A DNA stretch of 35,625 bases from Thermodesulfovibrio sp. (GTDB lineage: Bacteria > Nitrospirota > Thermodesulfovibrionia > Thermodesulfovibrionales > JdFR-85), in NCBI GenBank assembly GCA_027050975.1, contig JALUAR010000215.1:2375-37999 (forward strand), written 5' to 3'. The notes under the pieces were generated by a model. The model had not been told where the DNA came from, made no database searches, and saw only the letters and a program-made list of their open reading frames with translations. Shown in pieces: positions 6,819 to 15,926 of this stretch (within the stretch, counting starts at the first letter, position 1; each line of letters starts with the position of its first letter). The position numbers and the translations under genes were made by a program.

Positions 6819-8189
6819 ATGGCTGTTATAACCGGAGTTGGTGTAACATCAGGAATAGATTATAATCAGTTAATAGCCAGTATTATAGAGGTTGAAAGAC
6901 AGCCAATATACAGGCTTCAGAGCAGACAGTCCCGGTATCAGGATAAAATCAGCGTCTATAACACCTTATCATCTAAGCTTTCTTCTCTTCAGGATGCCGT
7001 GGACAAGCTAAGAACCTCCACCAATTTCTATGAAAAGACTGCTTCTGTCAGTAATGAGACAATTATAGATGCCACAGCAAGCAACTCTGCCTCTGCTGGC
7101 ATATACACTATAGAGCCTCATTCCGTGGCAGGGAAGATCCAGCTTGCCGCTGCTGACCGTCGTACTGGCACCACCTCATGGACGTCATCCACTGACGTTA
7201 TCAATAGCACAGGAGCCTCGCAAACCTTTGAATATACTTATGCCGGAACCACTGTCACTCTTTCAGTAGCTGACGGTGCCACATTGGAAGATCTCCGGGA
7301 CGCTATTAACAATGATACAAACAACCCAGGAGTAACAGCAACAATAATCAATGTGGGAACAAACGACTACAGGCTGGTTCTTACAGGTCAGGATACGGGC
7401 TCATCCAACACAATAACAATTACAACAAATACAACCCTTACCGGCTTTTCTGATTCAGACTTCACAGCAAGCACGGCAGCAGATGCAAAGTTCAGAATAG
7501 GAGGCATAGATATAGTAAAGGATAGCAATACCATATCCGACGTAATCCCTGGAGTAACCTTTACGCTTAAGGCAGAGAGCACCTCTTCCGTAACAATCAC
7601 AGTGAACAATGACATAGACACGATTCAGCAAAATATAGAGGACTTTGTCAGTGCCTACAATGAGGTTGTTGACTATGTCTCCAGTAACTCCCAGTATGAC
7701 ACTACAACACATACAGGCGGCCCCCTTAACGGAGAGTCCACAGCCAGAGAGATCATCAACAGATTAAAAAGCATTGTTACAAGCAGGGTCTCAGGGCTTT
7801 CTGAAGACCTGAGAACACTTGCACAGCTTGGAATCACCACAGATTACGAAACAGGACAACTTACCATCGACAGTTCTACATTGAATGAGAAGCTAACAAC
7901 CAGCCTTGATAAGGTGGCAGACCTGTTTACGGATTCGACAGCAGGAATCGCTGTGGAGCTTTATGACTATATCGATGATGTAACGGACTCAACGGATGGA
8001 AGGATCACAATACGCACCGAAGGGCTTCAGGATCTGGTTGAGGACATCTCTGATGAGATTTCCGACCTGGAAAGCAGGCTGACAATTGTAGAGGAGAACC
8101 TGAGAAGACAGTTTGCTGCTCTGGAGTCGTTATTAACAAATATGAGTGCTGAAAGCACATTCCTGATGAACCTTGTAAGCATGTTATAA
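6819..8189 (+). CDS. fliD: Flagellar filament cap protein FliD (HAP2)
   Basis: This 456-residue protein forms the cap at the filament tip, under which flagellin subunits fold. The N-terminal region (GVTSGIDYNQLIASIIEVER) and the C-terminal helical region (ISDEISDLESRLTIVEENLRRQF to the end) match FliD_N and FliD_C. The middle is beta-rich with many Thr/Ser residues, including the FLG/hook-associated-like strand segments GATLEDLRDAINNDTNNPGV and DYRLVLTGQDTGSSN. Its start directly follows the flaG stop. At 456 residues it is of ordinary size, with a modest variable region. Confidence 0.96.
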   Translation: MAVITGVGVTSGIDYNQLIASIIEVERQPIYRLQSRQSRYQDKISVYNTLSSKLSSLQDAVDKLRTSTNFYEKTASVSNETIIDATASNSASAGIYTIEPHSVAGKIQLAAADRRTGTTSWTSSTDVINSTGASQTFEYTYAGTTVTLSVADGATLEDLRDAINNDTNNPGVTATIINVGTNDYRLVLTGQDTGSSNTITITTNTTLTGFSDSDFTASTAADAKFRIGGIDIVKDSNTISDVIPGVTFTLKAESTSSVTITVNNDIDTIQQNIEDFVSAYNEVVDYVSSNSQYDTTTHTGGPLNGESTAREIINRLKSIVTSRVSGLSEDLRTLAQLGITTDYETGQLTIDSSTLNEKLTTSLDKVADLFTDSTAGIAVELYDYIDDVTDSTDGRITIRTEGLQDLVEDISDEISDLESRLTIVEENLRRQFAALESLLTNMSAESTFLMNLVSML

Positions 8190-8203
8190 AGGAGGTGTAT
8201 TCA

Positions 8204-8635
8204 ATGAACTATCATGCAATGGAGTACAAAAAGACGGAGATTAACACATCTGACAGCGTGAGAATCATTTCTCTCATGTATGACGGAGCTCTCAATTTTA
8301 TCAGGCTGGCAAAGGAGAAGCTGGCTGCAGGAGACCTGGCCGGAAAGGGACTATACACCGGTAAGGCAACAGCTGTTATTGGCGAACTCTCAAGTGCACT
8401 GAACATGAAAGAGGGCGGAGAGATAGCAAACAATCTGAAGATGCTCTATGATTATATACTGGACCGGCTTGTGCATGCCAATCTTCATAATGACCCTCAG
8501 GGATTTGACGAGGCTGTCAGGCTGCTGGATATATTAAGGTCAGGATGGAAAGAATTAGAGTCCAAAAGGAATGACTCTGCTCAGCCCATTGCAAGCGAAG
8601 GAGCGAATACAATAACAGCGGGGTTAAAGGTATGA
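8204..8635 (+). CDS. fliS: Flagellin export chaperone FliS
   Basis: FliS binds the flagellin C-terminus in the cytoplasm and keeps it unpolymerised before export. The 143-residue helical protein has the family pattern: an N-terminal YKKTEINTSDSVRIISLMYD, then ALNFIRLAKEKLAAGD and IGELSSALNMKEGGEIANNL. The ATG at 8204 is 8 nt after AGGAGG; the upstream in-frame GTG at 8195 lies inside that ribosome site and cannot be the start. It begins 14 nt after fliD and overlaps the next gene by 4 nt. Confidence 0.95.
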   Translation: MNYHAMEYKKTEINTSDSVRIISLMYDGALNFIRLAKEKLAAGDLAGKGLYTGKATAVIGELSSALNMKEGGEIANNLKMLYDYILDRLVHANLHNDPQGFDEAVRLLDILRSGWKELESKRNDSAQPIASEGANTITAGLKV

Positions 8636-9024
8636 TGAAAGAACTGTTGACACTATGCCGGCAACTACTTGATATATCTCAGCAGCAGAAAAATGCCCTT
8701 GACAGGGGAGAAGTTGATTACGCTGTTACGCTCCTACAAGAGAGGCAGCGAATTCTGGAGAATATTCAAAAAATTGACATAGCCTCCTTCAGAAGTAAGG
8801 ATATTGACAGTGACAGAAATTCCTCAATGGAGGAAAAAATTGCCGACGAAATAAAGACGTTGGTAGGCATGATCCTAAATGTAGACAGAAAATCAAAGGA
8901 ATCGATACAGAATAATATGTGGTCAATAAAGAGGAAGCTGCAAACAGTAAAGAAGATGAAGGATGGTTTTTGTCAAGGGGGGATTAACAGTGCAAGGGCA
9001 TCAAAACTAAATATTAATGTTTGA
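8632..9024 (+). CDS. FliT-like flagellar chaperone
   Basis: This 130-residue, mostly helical protein starts within the fliS stop (ATGA overlap). Its N-terminal pattern (LLTLCRQLLDISQQQKNALDRGEVD followed by ALQER-type LLQERQRIL) resembles FliT/FlgN-like export chaperones, which bind FliD or hook-associated proteins. FliT-type proteins are poorly conserved, so the call rests on size, helical character and position after fliS. An alternative ATG lies one codon later. It is the last gene of the flagellin operon; no terminator hairpin follows. Confidence 0.65.
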   Translation: MMKELLTLCRQLLDISQQQKNALDRGEVDYAVTLLQERQRILENIQKIDIASFRSKDIDSDRNSSMEEKIADEIKTLVGMILNVDRKSKESIQNNMWSIKRKLQTVKKMKDGFCQGGINSARASKLNINV

Positions 9025-9081
9025 ATATTACAGTAACCCTTCATTAACAATTTCTGCATTCTTTCTTACAAATCCGCCTTG

Positions 9082-9099
9082 TTCTCTTCTGGTATAAAT
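9082..9099 (+). promoter_or_regulatory. Possible extended -10 promoter before the glycan island
   Basis: TG-G-TATAAA at 9090-9098 is an extended -10 element, 62 nt before the aminotransferase ATG. No convincing -35 box lies 17 nt upstream, so this is a weak call. The rest of the 136-nt gap (9025-9160) is AT-rich and shows nothing else. Confidence 0.25.
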
Positions 9100-9160
9100 T
9101 TTGCTTTCATAGAGTATGTGTTCCTAAAAACTTCTTTCTTTAATTTTTAACTGGATAAAA

Positions 9161-10357
9161 ATGAAAGCTGATATCAACGTGAGAGTATTGACAGAAGAAA
9201 GGACTGACCAACGAATGTTCATACCTTTTGGAAAGCCTAATTTTTGTGATGATGAGATCGAGGCTTTGATTAGAGTTATGCGTTCCGGATGGATTGGCAT
9301 GGGGCCAGAGACCATAGCCTTTGAGAAGGAGCTTGCCAGTTTTTTAAAGGCACCATATGTTGTTACTGTAAATTCCTGCACTTCGGCTCTGTTTTTATCT
9401 CTCCTTGTGCTGGGTATAAAGCCAGGAGATGAGGTCATATGTCCAAGCCTGACCTGGTGCAGCACTGCCAATGCCATACTTTATACAGGAGCTACACCTG
9501 TCTTCTGTGATATTGACCCAAATACCCTGTGCCTGACTCCTGAAAGCGTTGCTGCAAAGATTACCGACAAAACCAAAGCTGTTATTGTCGTCCATATGGG
9601 AGGATATGCCGTTGATGTAAACAAACTTGCTAAAGCTTTGCCAGAGCATGTTGCAATTGTTGAAGACGCTGCTCATGCATTGGGCGCCAAATATCCTGAC
9701 GGAACCTGCGTTGGCTCCTCCGGCAATCTGACATGCTTTAGTTTCTATGCAAACAAAAACCTCTCTACAGCAGAGGGAGGAGCCATAAGCTTATTTAATG
9801 AAGAGCTATATACAAGACTATGTTCTTTAAGACAGCATGGTCTTAACTCAGATGCATGGAAGCGGTATATAAATCCTCAAGCTGCTCTTGTTCCTTTAAT
9901 AAGTGAATTAGGATACAAAATGAACTACACCGATCTTCAAGCCTGTATCGGACGAGTACAACTAAGGCGTCAACAGGAATTCTTTAAAATCAGAAAGGAA
10001 ATCGCTTCTATATATTATGAGGAACTACAGAATACCGGAGTAGAGTTTCAGAGAGACTGTCTTGCAGAAAGGCACTCAAGACATCTCTTTACAATACTCC
10101 TTCCTATTGAGAAGCTCTCGAAATCAAGAGACGAATTTGTTATTGAATTAAGAAATCGTAATATAGGTGTGGCAATACATTATCCCCCTCTTCATAAAAT
10201 GCCACTGTATAGTCAATACTGCAAAGATGATCTCATAAATACCGATTATGTGTGTGAACGAATATTGACACTGCCGATCAGTGCATCTATGAGTTTCAAG
10301 GATGCACGCCATGTATTTACTGAATTCTTGAGGCTATTTGAACAGAGTCTTACATAA
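9161..10357 (+). CDS. DegT/DnrJ/EryC1/StrS-family sugar aminotransferase
   Basis: This PLP-dependent enzyme (398 residues) transfers an amino group to a nucleotide keto-sugar. Family features: N-terminal IPFGKPNFCDDEIEAL, the GSWIG-like RSGWIGMGPE, VNSCTSALFLSLL, the strand VEDAAHALGAKYPDG, and the PLP-binding lysine K199 in SFYANKNLSTAEGGA. The C-terminal part contains NIGVAIHYPPLHK, typical of the family's substrate lid. The start is either the ATG at 9161 (GGA 5 nt upstream) or the ATG at 9215 (MFIPFG, which matches the family's usual start). It is the first gene of the island and implies an amino sugar in the glycan. The sugar itself cannot be told. Confidence 0.9.
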   Translation: MKADINVRVLTEERTDQRMFIPFGKPNFCDDEIEALIRVMRSGWIGMGPETIAFEKELASFLKAPYVVTVNSCTSALFLSLLVLGIKPGDEVICPSLTWCSTANAILYTGATPVFCDIDPNTLCLTPESVAAKITDKTKAVIVVHMGGYAVDVNKLAKALPEHVAIVEDAAHALGAKYPDGTCVGSSGNLTCFSFYANKNLSTAEGGAISLFNEELYTRLCSLRQHGLNSDAWKRYINPQAALVPLISELGYKMNYTDLQACIGRVQLRRQQEFFKIRKEIASIYYEELQNTGVEFQRDCLAERHSRHLFTILLPIEKLSKSRDEFVIELRNRNIGVAIHYPPLHKMPLYSQYCKDDLINTDYVCERILTLPISASMSFKDARHVFTEFLRLFEQSLT

Positions 10358-10412
10358 ATTATTTCAATTATTTCAGATCATAAGAAATCTATAATTGGAG
10401 AAATATGGACAG

Positions 10413-11270
10413 ATGGTGAAAGTAGAAAAACCCATCTTTATTGTTGGTTGTGGCAGGTCAGGAACAACACTGCTATTTAACATAATGAAAAAACATCCTC
10501 ATCTTGTTGGTACCACAGGATATCCTGACGGTGAGGATCATATCGGTTGGATTAAACATGGAAAATGTATCATAAGCGGGCTCGGGTATTCTCACATAGA
10601 GAAAGGTCATACGGGCTATCATTACTGTCTCTATATGGATGAAAAGCAGGTGACTCCAGATATTATCAATACCATGAGAGCTTACTACTACAATGAAGTT
10701 CTGTCAGGTGACAGTTCAAAGCGGATTGTAAACAAATGCCCTCATCTGTCCAACAAACTCAGATATATCCGAGCGATCTTCCCGGATGCAAAATTTATTC
10801 ATATTATCAGAGATTGTCTGCCTGTTGTTTCAAGCTGGATCAAGATCATGGAGACACAGCCCTTTCAGGTTTTATACTGGCCGGATGTGGAGTTCCCTTG
10901 CTTCTGGGTACTTCCGGCTCCACAGGACAGGGATAGAGAAACTGTGTTTCATAACAATGACAGAGTATTCCCTGGAGGCGGTGCAGCACGTATCGTGGAT
11001 TATTGGACAGCTGTAAATAGTTACATTCCTGTCCAGCTATACGATTCTCCTGACCAGCTACTTACGATAAGATACGAGGATCTTTGCCGTAACCCACAGG
11101 CATTGTTAGAAATAATCTGTGACTTTTGCGAGATTCCTCCTTTTGATGACATACCTGTAGATATTACACCTAATACAAACGAAAAATATAAGGAAGTTCT
11201 AACAAGGGAACAGATAGAGGAGTTTTTAAGACGTTCACATGCAACCCGGGTACTTTATGGATATGTTTAG
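10413..11270 (+). CDS. Sulfotransferase-family protein (PAPS-dependent, putative)
   Basis: The 285-residue protein matches the sulfotransferase fold. The 5'-phosphosulfate loop is FIVGCGRSGTTLL (residues 9-21), followed by NKCPHLSNKLRYIRAIFPDAKF and the 3'-phosphate-binding segment IHIIRDCLPVVSSW. A later TIRYEDLCRNPQALL is also typical. Such enzymes move sulfate from PAPS to sugars or proteins. I start at the ATG at 10413; a TTG at 10395 in frame is an alternative, and neither has a strong ribosome site. Its place in a glycan island suggests sulfation of the sugar chain, but some family members do other transfers. Confidence 0.8.
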   Translation: MVKVEKPIFIVGCGRSGTTLLFNIMKKHPHLVGTTGYPDGEDHIGWIKHGKCIISGLGYSHIEKGHTGYHYCLYMDEKQVTPDIINTMRAYYYNEVLSGDSSKRIVNKCPHLSNKLRYIRAIFPDAKFIHIIRDCLPVVSSWIKIMETQPFQVLYWPDVEFPCFWVLPAPQDRDRETVFHNNDRVFPGGGAARIVDYWTAVNSYIPVQLYDSPDQLLTIRYEDLCRNPQALLEIICDFCEIPPFDDIPVDITPNTNEKYKEVLTREQIEEFLRRSHATRVLYGYV

Positions 11271-11280
11271 GAGTTAAACA

Positions 11281-12282
11281 ATGGCAATCGCGGCTAAAGA
11301 AACTTCTGACAGCAAGAGCAGATACGGTTTTTACGGACGGCTGAGAAGGGAATTCCCTTCTCAGGTGATAGTGGATATAACCGAGGTTTGCAACCTTGCA
11401 TGTATTCATTGCCCACATAATGAGTTCAAAAACAGCCGTTATTACAATGCCTCTCATCTTGACCCGGAATTAAATGCCAGGATGGTGGATGAAGTTAAAG
11501 AACATGGTAAAGGCATAACACAATATATACGTTATGCCAGCAATGGCGAGTCTCTTCTGCATCCTCACTGGTATGAAATGATAAGATACGCGGCCCACAA
11601 CTCCGGTGTGATGGTAACACTCACAACTAATGGAACGCTTCTCAATGAGAAGAGAACGCAGATGTTGCTTGACTCGGGGGTGCATCTGATTGATATTAGC
11701 ATTGATGCATTTACAGCTGAGACTTATGCCAAAGTTCGGATAAAAGGAGACCTATCTGTTACCAGAACAAATGTTCTCAGATTGATCAACTGGGTAAAGG
11801 AGTCAGGATTAAAAACCAAGGTGGTAGTCAGTTTTGTGGAGCAGCCAATAAATCTGCATGAAAGAGAGGATTTTGAAGCCTTCTGGAAAGACCAGGGGGC
11901 AGATTATGTTGTAATACGCAGACTCCATTCCTGTTCAGGGGCCAAGACTACCCTGGCGGCTATGAGAAGAAGCCACAATCAAGGGAAAAAGAGACGGCCG
12001 TGTTTGTATCCGTGGGAAAGAATTGTGCTGAATGCAAGAGGCGAATTATCATTCTGTCCTTCTGACTGGGTACACGGGTCAGTTATAGAGGATTATCGCA
12101 ACACAACGATAAGAGAATGCTGGCAGGGAAGTTTCTACAAAGAACTCCGGCAGGCGCACCTGTCAGGCAATTTTAGCAAGCACCGATTCTGCAGAGACTG
12201 TCCGGACTGGGAAGCAACACGCTGGCCCTGGGAGGGGCGAAGTTACGCTGATATGATAGAGGAGTTTAAGGGAGGAGAATGA
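11281..12282 (+). CDS. Radical SAM protein with SPASM-type C-terminus
   Basis: The 333-residue protein has the radical SAM 4Fe-4S motif C37-xxx-C41-xx-C44 (EVCNLACIHC), then TLTTNGTLL and a TIM-barrel pattern (LIDISIDAFTAETYAKVR). The C-terminal part has cysteines in CLYPWERIV, SFCPSDW and RFCRDCPDW, which is a SPASM/twitch-like auxiliary-cluster region. Homologues in sugar and surface-polymer loci carry out unknown radical chemistry on sugars or peptides. It begins 10 nt after the sulfotransferase gene, with GGAG upstream, and overlaps the next gene by 4 nt. Codons 21-28 lie in a perfect 24-bp palindrome. Confidence 0.88.
   Translation: MAIAAKETSDSKSRYGFYGRLRREFPSQVIVDITEVCNLACIHCPHNEFKNSRYYNASHLDPELNARMVDEVKEHGKGITQYIRYASNGESLLHPHWYEMIRYAAHNSGVMVTLTTNGTLLNEKRTQMLLDSGVHLIDISIDAFTAETYAKVRIKGDLSVTRTNVLRLINWVKESGLKTKVVVSFVEQPINLHEREDFEAFWKDQGADYVVIRRLHSCSGAKTTLAAMRRSHNQGKKRRPCLYPWERIVLNARGELSFCPSDWVHGSVIEDYRNTTIRECWQGSFYKELRQAHLSGNFSKHRFCRDCPDWEATRWPWEGRSYADMIEEFKGGE
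11341..11364. repeat. Perfect 24-bp palindrome inside the radical SAM gene
   Basis: The half-site CTGAGAAGGGAA is followed directly by its exact reverse complement. As RNA it would form a 10-bp stem with an AATT tetraloop, 60 nt into the gene. Read on either strand in the right frame it encodes the same residues, LRREFPSQ. Confidence 0.9.
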
Positions 12283-13037
12283 AGCTTACGGACAAAACAA
12301 TTCCCGTTATCAGGCAGATAGAAGAGATGGTACAGGACATACCTGGCTGGACACCTGTAGATGAGTTATACACGCTCTTTAATCTGGCCTTCATAACAGC
12401 GGATCTGGATGGAGACATTGTAGAGATTGGGGCCTGGTGTGGCAGGTCATCTGTGGTATTAGGGATGGCTGCTAAAATGACTGGTAACACAAAACTAATC
12501 TGTATAGACCTCTTTCCGGAAAAGGATGACTGGAAGCAAAATCAGGACGGAAGCTATTCCTTTGAGGTATTAATAGGTGATAAAAGGTATGGTGGCTATC
12601 AGGAACAGACAGTTTGGAAAGAGCCTTTTGAACGTGATATAGCTCCACTTTATGAGCAATACAACAGTGTATTCGATATTTTTTACAAAAACATAAAAAA
12701 GTATAACCTTACAGATATTGTCAGACCTTTTCGAGGCACATCTGAAATACTGAAAACCAACATGCCCATAGACTTCAGGTGCAGGCTTGCCTTTATCGAT
12801 GGTGACCATAGTTACAGAGCGGTATGTCAGGATATCAAAAATATAGAACCATTTCTGGTCGAAGGCGGCTGGCTCTGCTTTGATGATGCCTTCACCACCT
12901 ACAACGGAGTAAATCAAGCTATAGAAGATCTCATAATCAATAACCCAAATTATGAACTCTGCCAGCAGATGACAAGGAAGTTTTTCATAGCAAGAAAAAA
13001 GAGAACCGTTCCATATGGAAAATATAGCAGGGACTGA
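12279..13037 (+). CDS. Class I SAM-dependent methyltransferase (Methyltransf_24-like)
   Basis: The 252-residue protein has a SAM-binding motif I, DIVEIGAWCGRSSVVLG (residues 46-62), then LICIDLF, and the later FIDGDHSYRAVCQDI with DDAF, the pattern of the small O-methyltransferase group that includes Methyltransf_24. The probable metal-site acidic residues are in the DGDH and DDAF segments. It could methylate a sugar or a nucleotide sugar. The ATG lies inside the previous gene's stop region (4-nt overlap) with GGAGGAGA upstream, so the two are coupled. Confidence 0.82.
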   Translation: MKLTDKTIPVIRQIEEMVQDIPGWTPVDELYTLFNLAFITADLDGDIVEIGAWCGRSSVVLGMAAKMTGNTKLICIDLFPEKDDWKQNQDGSYSFEVLIGDKRYGGYQEQTVWKEPFERDIAPLYEQYNSVFDIFYKNIKKYNLTDIVRPFRGTSEILKTNMPIDFRCRLAFIDGDHSYRAVCQDIKNIEPFLVEGGWLCFDDAFTTYNGVNQAIEDLIINNPNYELCQQMTRKFFIARKKRTVPYGKYSRD

Positions 13038-13041
13038 ACAT

Positions 13042-13749
13042 ATGAGAGTTGGAATTATTCAATCAAGTTACATACCCTGGAGAGGATACTTTGATTTCAT
13101 TGACAGTGTAGATCTGTTTATTGTGTTTGATGACGTAGCATACGGATCTAAAGGTAATTGGAGAAATCGCAACAAAGTCAAGACCCCAAAGGGCCTGAAA
13201 TGGCTAACAGTACCTGTAAAAAGCAAGAGAGAGATGCCGATAGATCAGGTGCTTATATGCAATTCTGAAAAGTCCTGGCAGGACAGACATCGTGGTCTTT
13301 TGAGATACTCTCTCGAGCCTGCTCCATACTTCAAGGATGCAATGGAAATCTGGGAAGAAGGGGTCTCCGCAGGGGACTCCACAATCACTCAGCTTAATCT
13401 TAGATTAATCAAGCTGATCTGTGTATATCTTGATATAAAAACTCCCATCGTAATGTCACGAGATTACAGAGTGGAGGGCTCAAAAACTGAGCGATTAATA
13501 AACCTGCTTAAAAAGGTGGGAGCTACCGTTTACCTCTCCGGACCGACAGCCAAGGCATATCTTGATGAAAACCTCTTTGAGATACACGGTATCGGACTGG
13601 AATACAAAACATATGATTACAAACCATACCCACAACTATGGGGAGAGTTTGTGGACACTGTAACGGTCCTGGATATGATTGCAAATTGTGGACCTACGGC
13701 AAAAGATTATTTAAAAAGTCAAACACCTAATGAGGTTGCAGTAAAATGA
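13042..13749 (+). CDS. WbqC-like family protein
   Basis: The 235-residue protein matches the WbqC-like family, seen in O-antigen and other polysaccharide loci: it begins MRVGIIQSSYIPWRGYFDFI, then DLFIVFDDVAYGSKGNWRNR and LTVPVKSK, with YLSGPTAKAYLDE and YPQLWGEF later. The biochemical activity of the family is not well defined. I choose the ATG at 13042 because AGGGA is 8 nt upstream and the family starts here; an ATG at 13015 would overlap the methyltransferase gene by 23 nt. It overlaps the next gene by 4 nt (ATGA). Confidence 0.85.
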   Translation: MRVGIIQSSYIPWRGYFDFIDSVDLFIVFDDVAYGSKGNWRNRNKVKTPKGLKWLTVPVKSKREMPIDQVLICNSEKSWQDRHRGLLRYSLEPAPYFKDAMEIWEEGVSAGDSTITQLNLRLIKLICVYLDIKTPIVMSRDYRVEGSKTERLINLLKKVGATVYLSGPTAKAYLDENLFEIHGIGLEYKTYDYKPYPQLWGEFVDTVTVLDMIANCGPTAKDYLKSQTPNEVAVK

Positions 13750-15926
13750 GAATCGGTTTTATAGGGAATGCGAATAATTATCCTTTTATGCTAGCCCGTG
13801 CTTTCCGGAGAATGGGGCATGATGTGCTTTTTATTATAACGCATGACAGGCGAACACCACTTGATCGTCCTGAGAACAAGTATAAGGATCTTTCAACATA
13901 TCCTGAATGGATATACGATGTGAGTCCCTTGGAGTTGTGGAATCATGCAGATCGGGACGAACAGAAAGAAAGAGATGTCGTGAGCTTGCTGAAGACATGT
14001 GATCTTGTAGTACTGAACCAATACGCAATATGTCTTGCACCAGAGATAAACCGTCCAAGCGTAGCTCTCTTAACCGGAACAGATCTTTTGACACTGGCAA
14101 GGCCAGAGCATGTAGATGAGAGATTGAAAAGCTCCGGACTGAATCCATCAAGTCCGGAATACGAGAGAGCACGCCGGTTTTACGAGGAACGTGTTAGTGC
14201 TCAGCGCCTTGGGATTAGTCAAGCTGTTGTCGTAGTCTTTTTCCCTGAAGGGGCATTTCCCAGGGCTGATAAATTGTTAAACGAGTTAGGAGTAAATAAC
14301 CGGCAAAGAACATTCTTCTTAATGACAGACACCCATGATATAGCCTTTTCACCGCCTCCATCCAACAGAATTATCAGAACATTCTGCGCAACGCGGCTTA
14401 CATGGGACAGGTCCAAGCCACCGTTTTATACGGATCTGGATTATAAAGGCTCGGATATCATGATAAGAGGCCTTGGACTTTTCTACAGAACCCATAAGAC
14501 ACCCCTTGATATTCACCTTGTACGGAAAGGTGCACATGTTCCAGAAACCATGGAACTGGTCCGACAGGAGGGGCTTGAACCATTGGTTACCTGGCATGAC
14601 GAGATGAGCCAGATTGAGGTCCTGGAGCAAATGAAAAAAGCGGATATCATTTTTGAACAGTTAGGAGACAGTATGTTCGGAATGGCCGGTCTTGATGCCA
14701 TGGCAGTCGGTCGTCCTGTCATAGCCAATGGACGTTCTGAGATAATGGAGAAGGTTATGCCATCGCCGCCTCCTATCTGTAATGCAAAAACCCCTGAGGA
14801 TGTCTGCTCTCAACTAAAACGGCTTGTTTTCAATCCGGAAGAAAGGGAGCGTATTGGAAAGGCTTCAAGAGAATATGTTGAAAAATATTTCTCTTCTGAC
14901 CTGGCGGCCGAGATCTTGATTAATAAAATAGACTCATACGTCATCTCATCCATTGTCAGTCAAATCTGTGAAACCTTTAAGCCTGGCAGTGTAATAAATA
15001 TCGGTTACAACTCTGAGGAATGGCTTAAAGAGTTTGAGCTAAGAGGAGTTACTGTAGCCGGTTTCAGCAAAGACAACCCAAACTCAAAACTGGAGAGACA
15101 TTATGATCTCTGTCTTTGTCTCGATCCCCCGGAAGCTCTGACCAACGAACAGGTAGATTCTTTAATATCTTCATGCTCAAATTCAAGTAATACGATTATA
15201 TTCGCCACTTCACTGCCTAATACATTTTCGAATGAACGACCGATTTCCGTTTTAGTTGAAAAATTCTATAACCACGGATTCGTATTCATTGATAATCTAA
15301 CCCCCTATTTCCATAAACTCCTCTGTCTGTCAGAAAAAACAGCTAAATTGAATATCCATGTTTTAAAGAGGATGTTCTCTGACAGGGATCTGGAGACTCT
15401 TGCCACTGCGTTTCCCCAGATACCCGATATACTCAAGAACAAGGAAAGATGCATTGAGGATCTTTTCAGATATCTCTTCCATGAAAAACGAACCGTTGTG
15501 CTTCAAATGCAATCACCCTCAAGGAGAGACCTGGAAGAATCTGACAAGAAACTCTCCTCTGCTGTTGAAAACATGCCGGCTATAGACTTTGTACTACCGA
15601 GGGAGTATATTTTCCATGAAGAAGGATACTGTTACATCTATCCTTTCAGAACCATGGCCGCAAAAATGTTTTCATACTTGCCGGTTTACAATCACCTGAT
15701 TCTGTATGAAGATGGAAATCCTCTGCCTCTTGGAAATGCTCTTCATGAGGAGATCAGAAGAGCTGGCAAAGGAAGGTATTCCATGTGGTATGAGCAGATA
15801 TACTTCTCTACCTCTGACAATTCCGACCCCCGCACAAACGGTCGTACTTACAGTGTCCGTGTTCCTTCTTACATTTATGTTCTGGAAAATTTGCCGGAGG
15901 AACAGATTAGGGGGGTGAATCTATGA
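13746..15926 (+). CDS. Multidomain protein: GT4-type glycosyltransferase with methyltransferase-like and unknown C-terminal domains
   Basis: This 726-residue protein has three parts. Residues 1-400 look like a GT-B glycosyltransferase (start MRIGFIGNANNYPFMLARAF; acceptor and donor halves, with the family-4-like MFGMAGLDAMAVGRPVIANG near residue 310). Residues 415-520 have the rhythm of a Rossmann methyltransferase (SVINIGYNSEEW, DLCLCLDPPEAL) but lack a clear GxGxG motif, so this part may be inactive. The last 110 residues (from about FVLPREYIF) contain LILYEDGNPLPLGNALH and FSTSDNSDPRTNGRTYSV, a compact domain I cannot assign. No signal peptide or membrane segment is seen. It overlaps both neighbours by 4 nt. 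Confidence 0.75.
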   Translation: MRIGFIGNANNYPFMLARAFRRMGHDVLFIITHDRRTPLDRPENKYKDLSTYPEWIYDVSPLELWNHADRDEQKERDVVSLLKTCDLVVLNQYAICLAPEINRPSVALLTGTDLLTLARPEHVDERLKSSGLNPSSPEYERARRFYEERVSAQRLGISQAVVVVFFPEGAFPRADKLLNELGVNNRQRTFFLMTDTHDIAFSPPPSNRIIRTFCATRLTWDRSKPPFYTDLDYKGSDIMIRGLGLFYRTHKTPLDIHLVRKGAHVPETMELVRQEGLEPLVTWHDEMSQIEVLEQMKKADIIFEQLGDSMFGMAGLDAMAVGRPVIANGRSEIMEKVMPSPPPICNAKTPEDVCSQLKRLVFNPEERERIGKASREYVEKYFSSDLAAEILINKIDSYVISSIVSQICETFKPGSVINIGYNSEEWLKEFELRGVTVAGFSKDNPNSKLERHYDLCLCLDPPEALTNEQVDSLISSCSNSSNTIIFATSLPNTFSNERPISVLVEKFYNHGFVFIDNLTPYFHKLLCLSEKTAKLNIHVLKRMFSDRDLETLATAFPQIPDILKNKERCIEDLFRYLFHEKRTVVLQMQSPSRRDLEESDKKLSSAVENMPAIDFVLPREYIFHEEGYCYIYPFRTMAAKMFSYLPVYNHLILYEDGNPLPLGNALHEEIRRAGKGRYSMWYEQIYFSTSDNSDPRTNGRTYSVRVPSYIYVLENLPEEQIRGVNL

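Noticed and set aside
14133..14158. Inverted repeat TCCGGACT / AGTCCGGA with a 10-nt loop
   Set aside because: With 8-bp arms, several such pairs are expected by chance in 35 kb, and it lies mid-gene.
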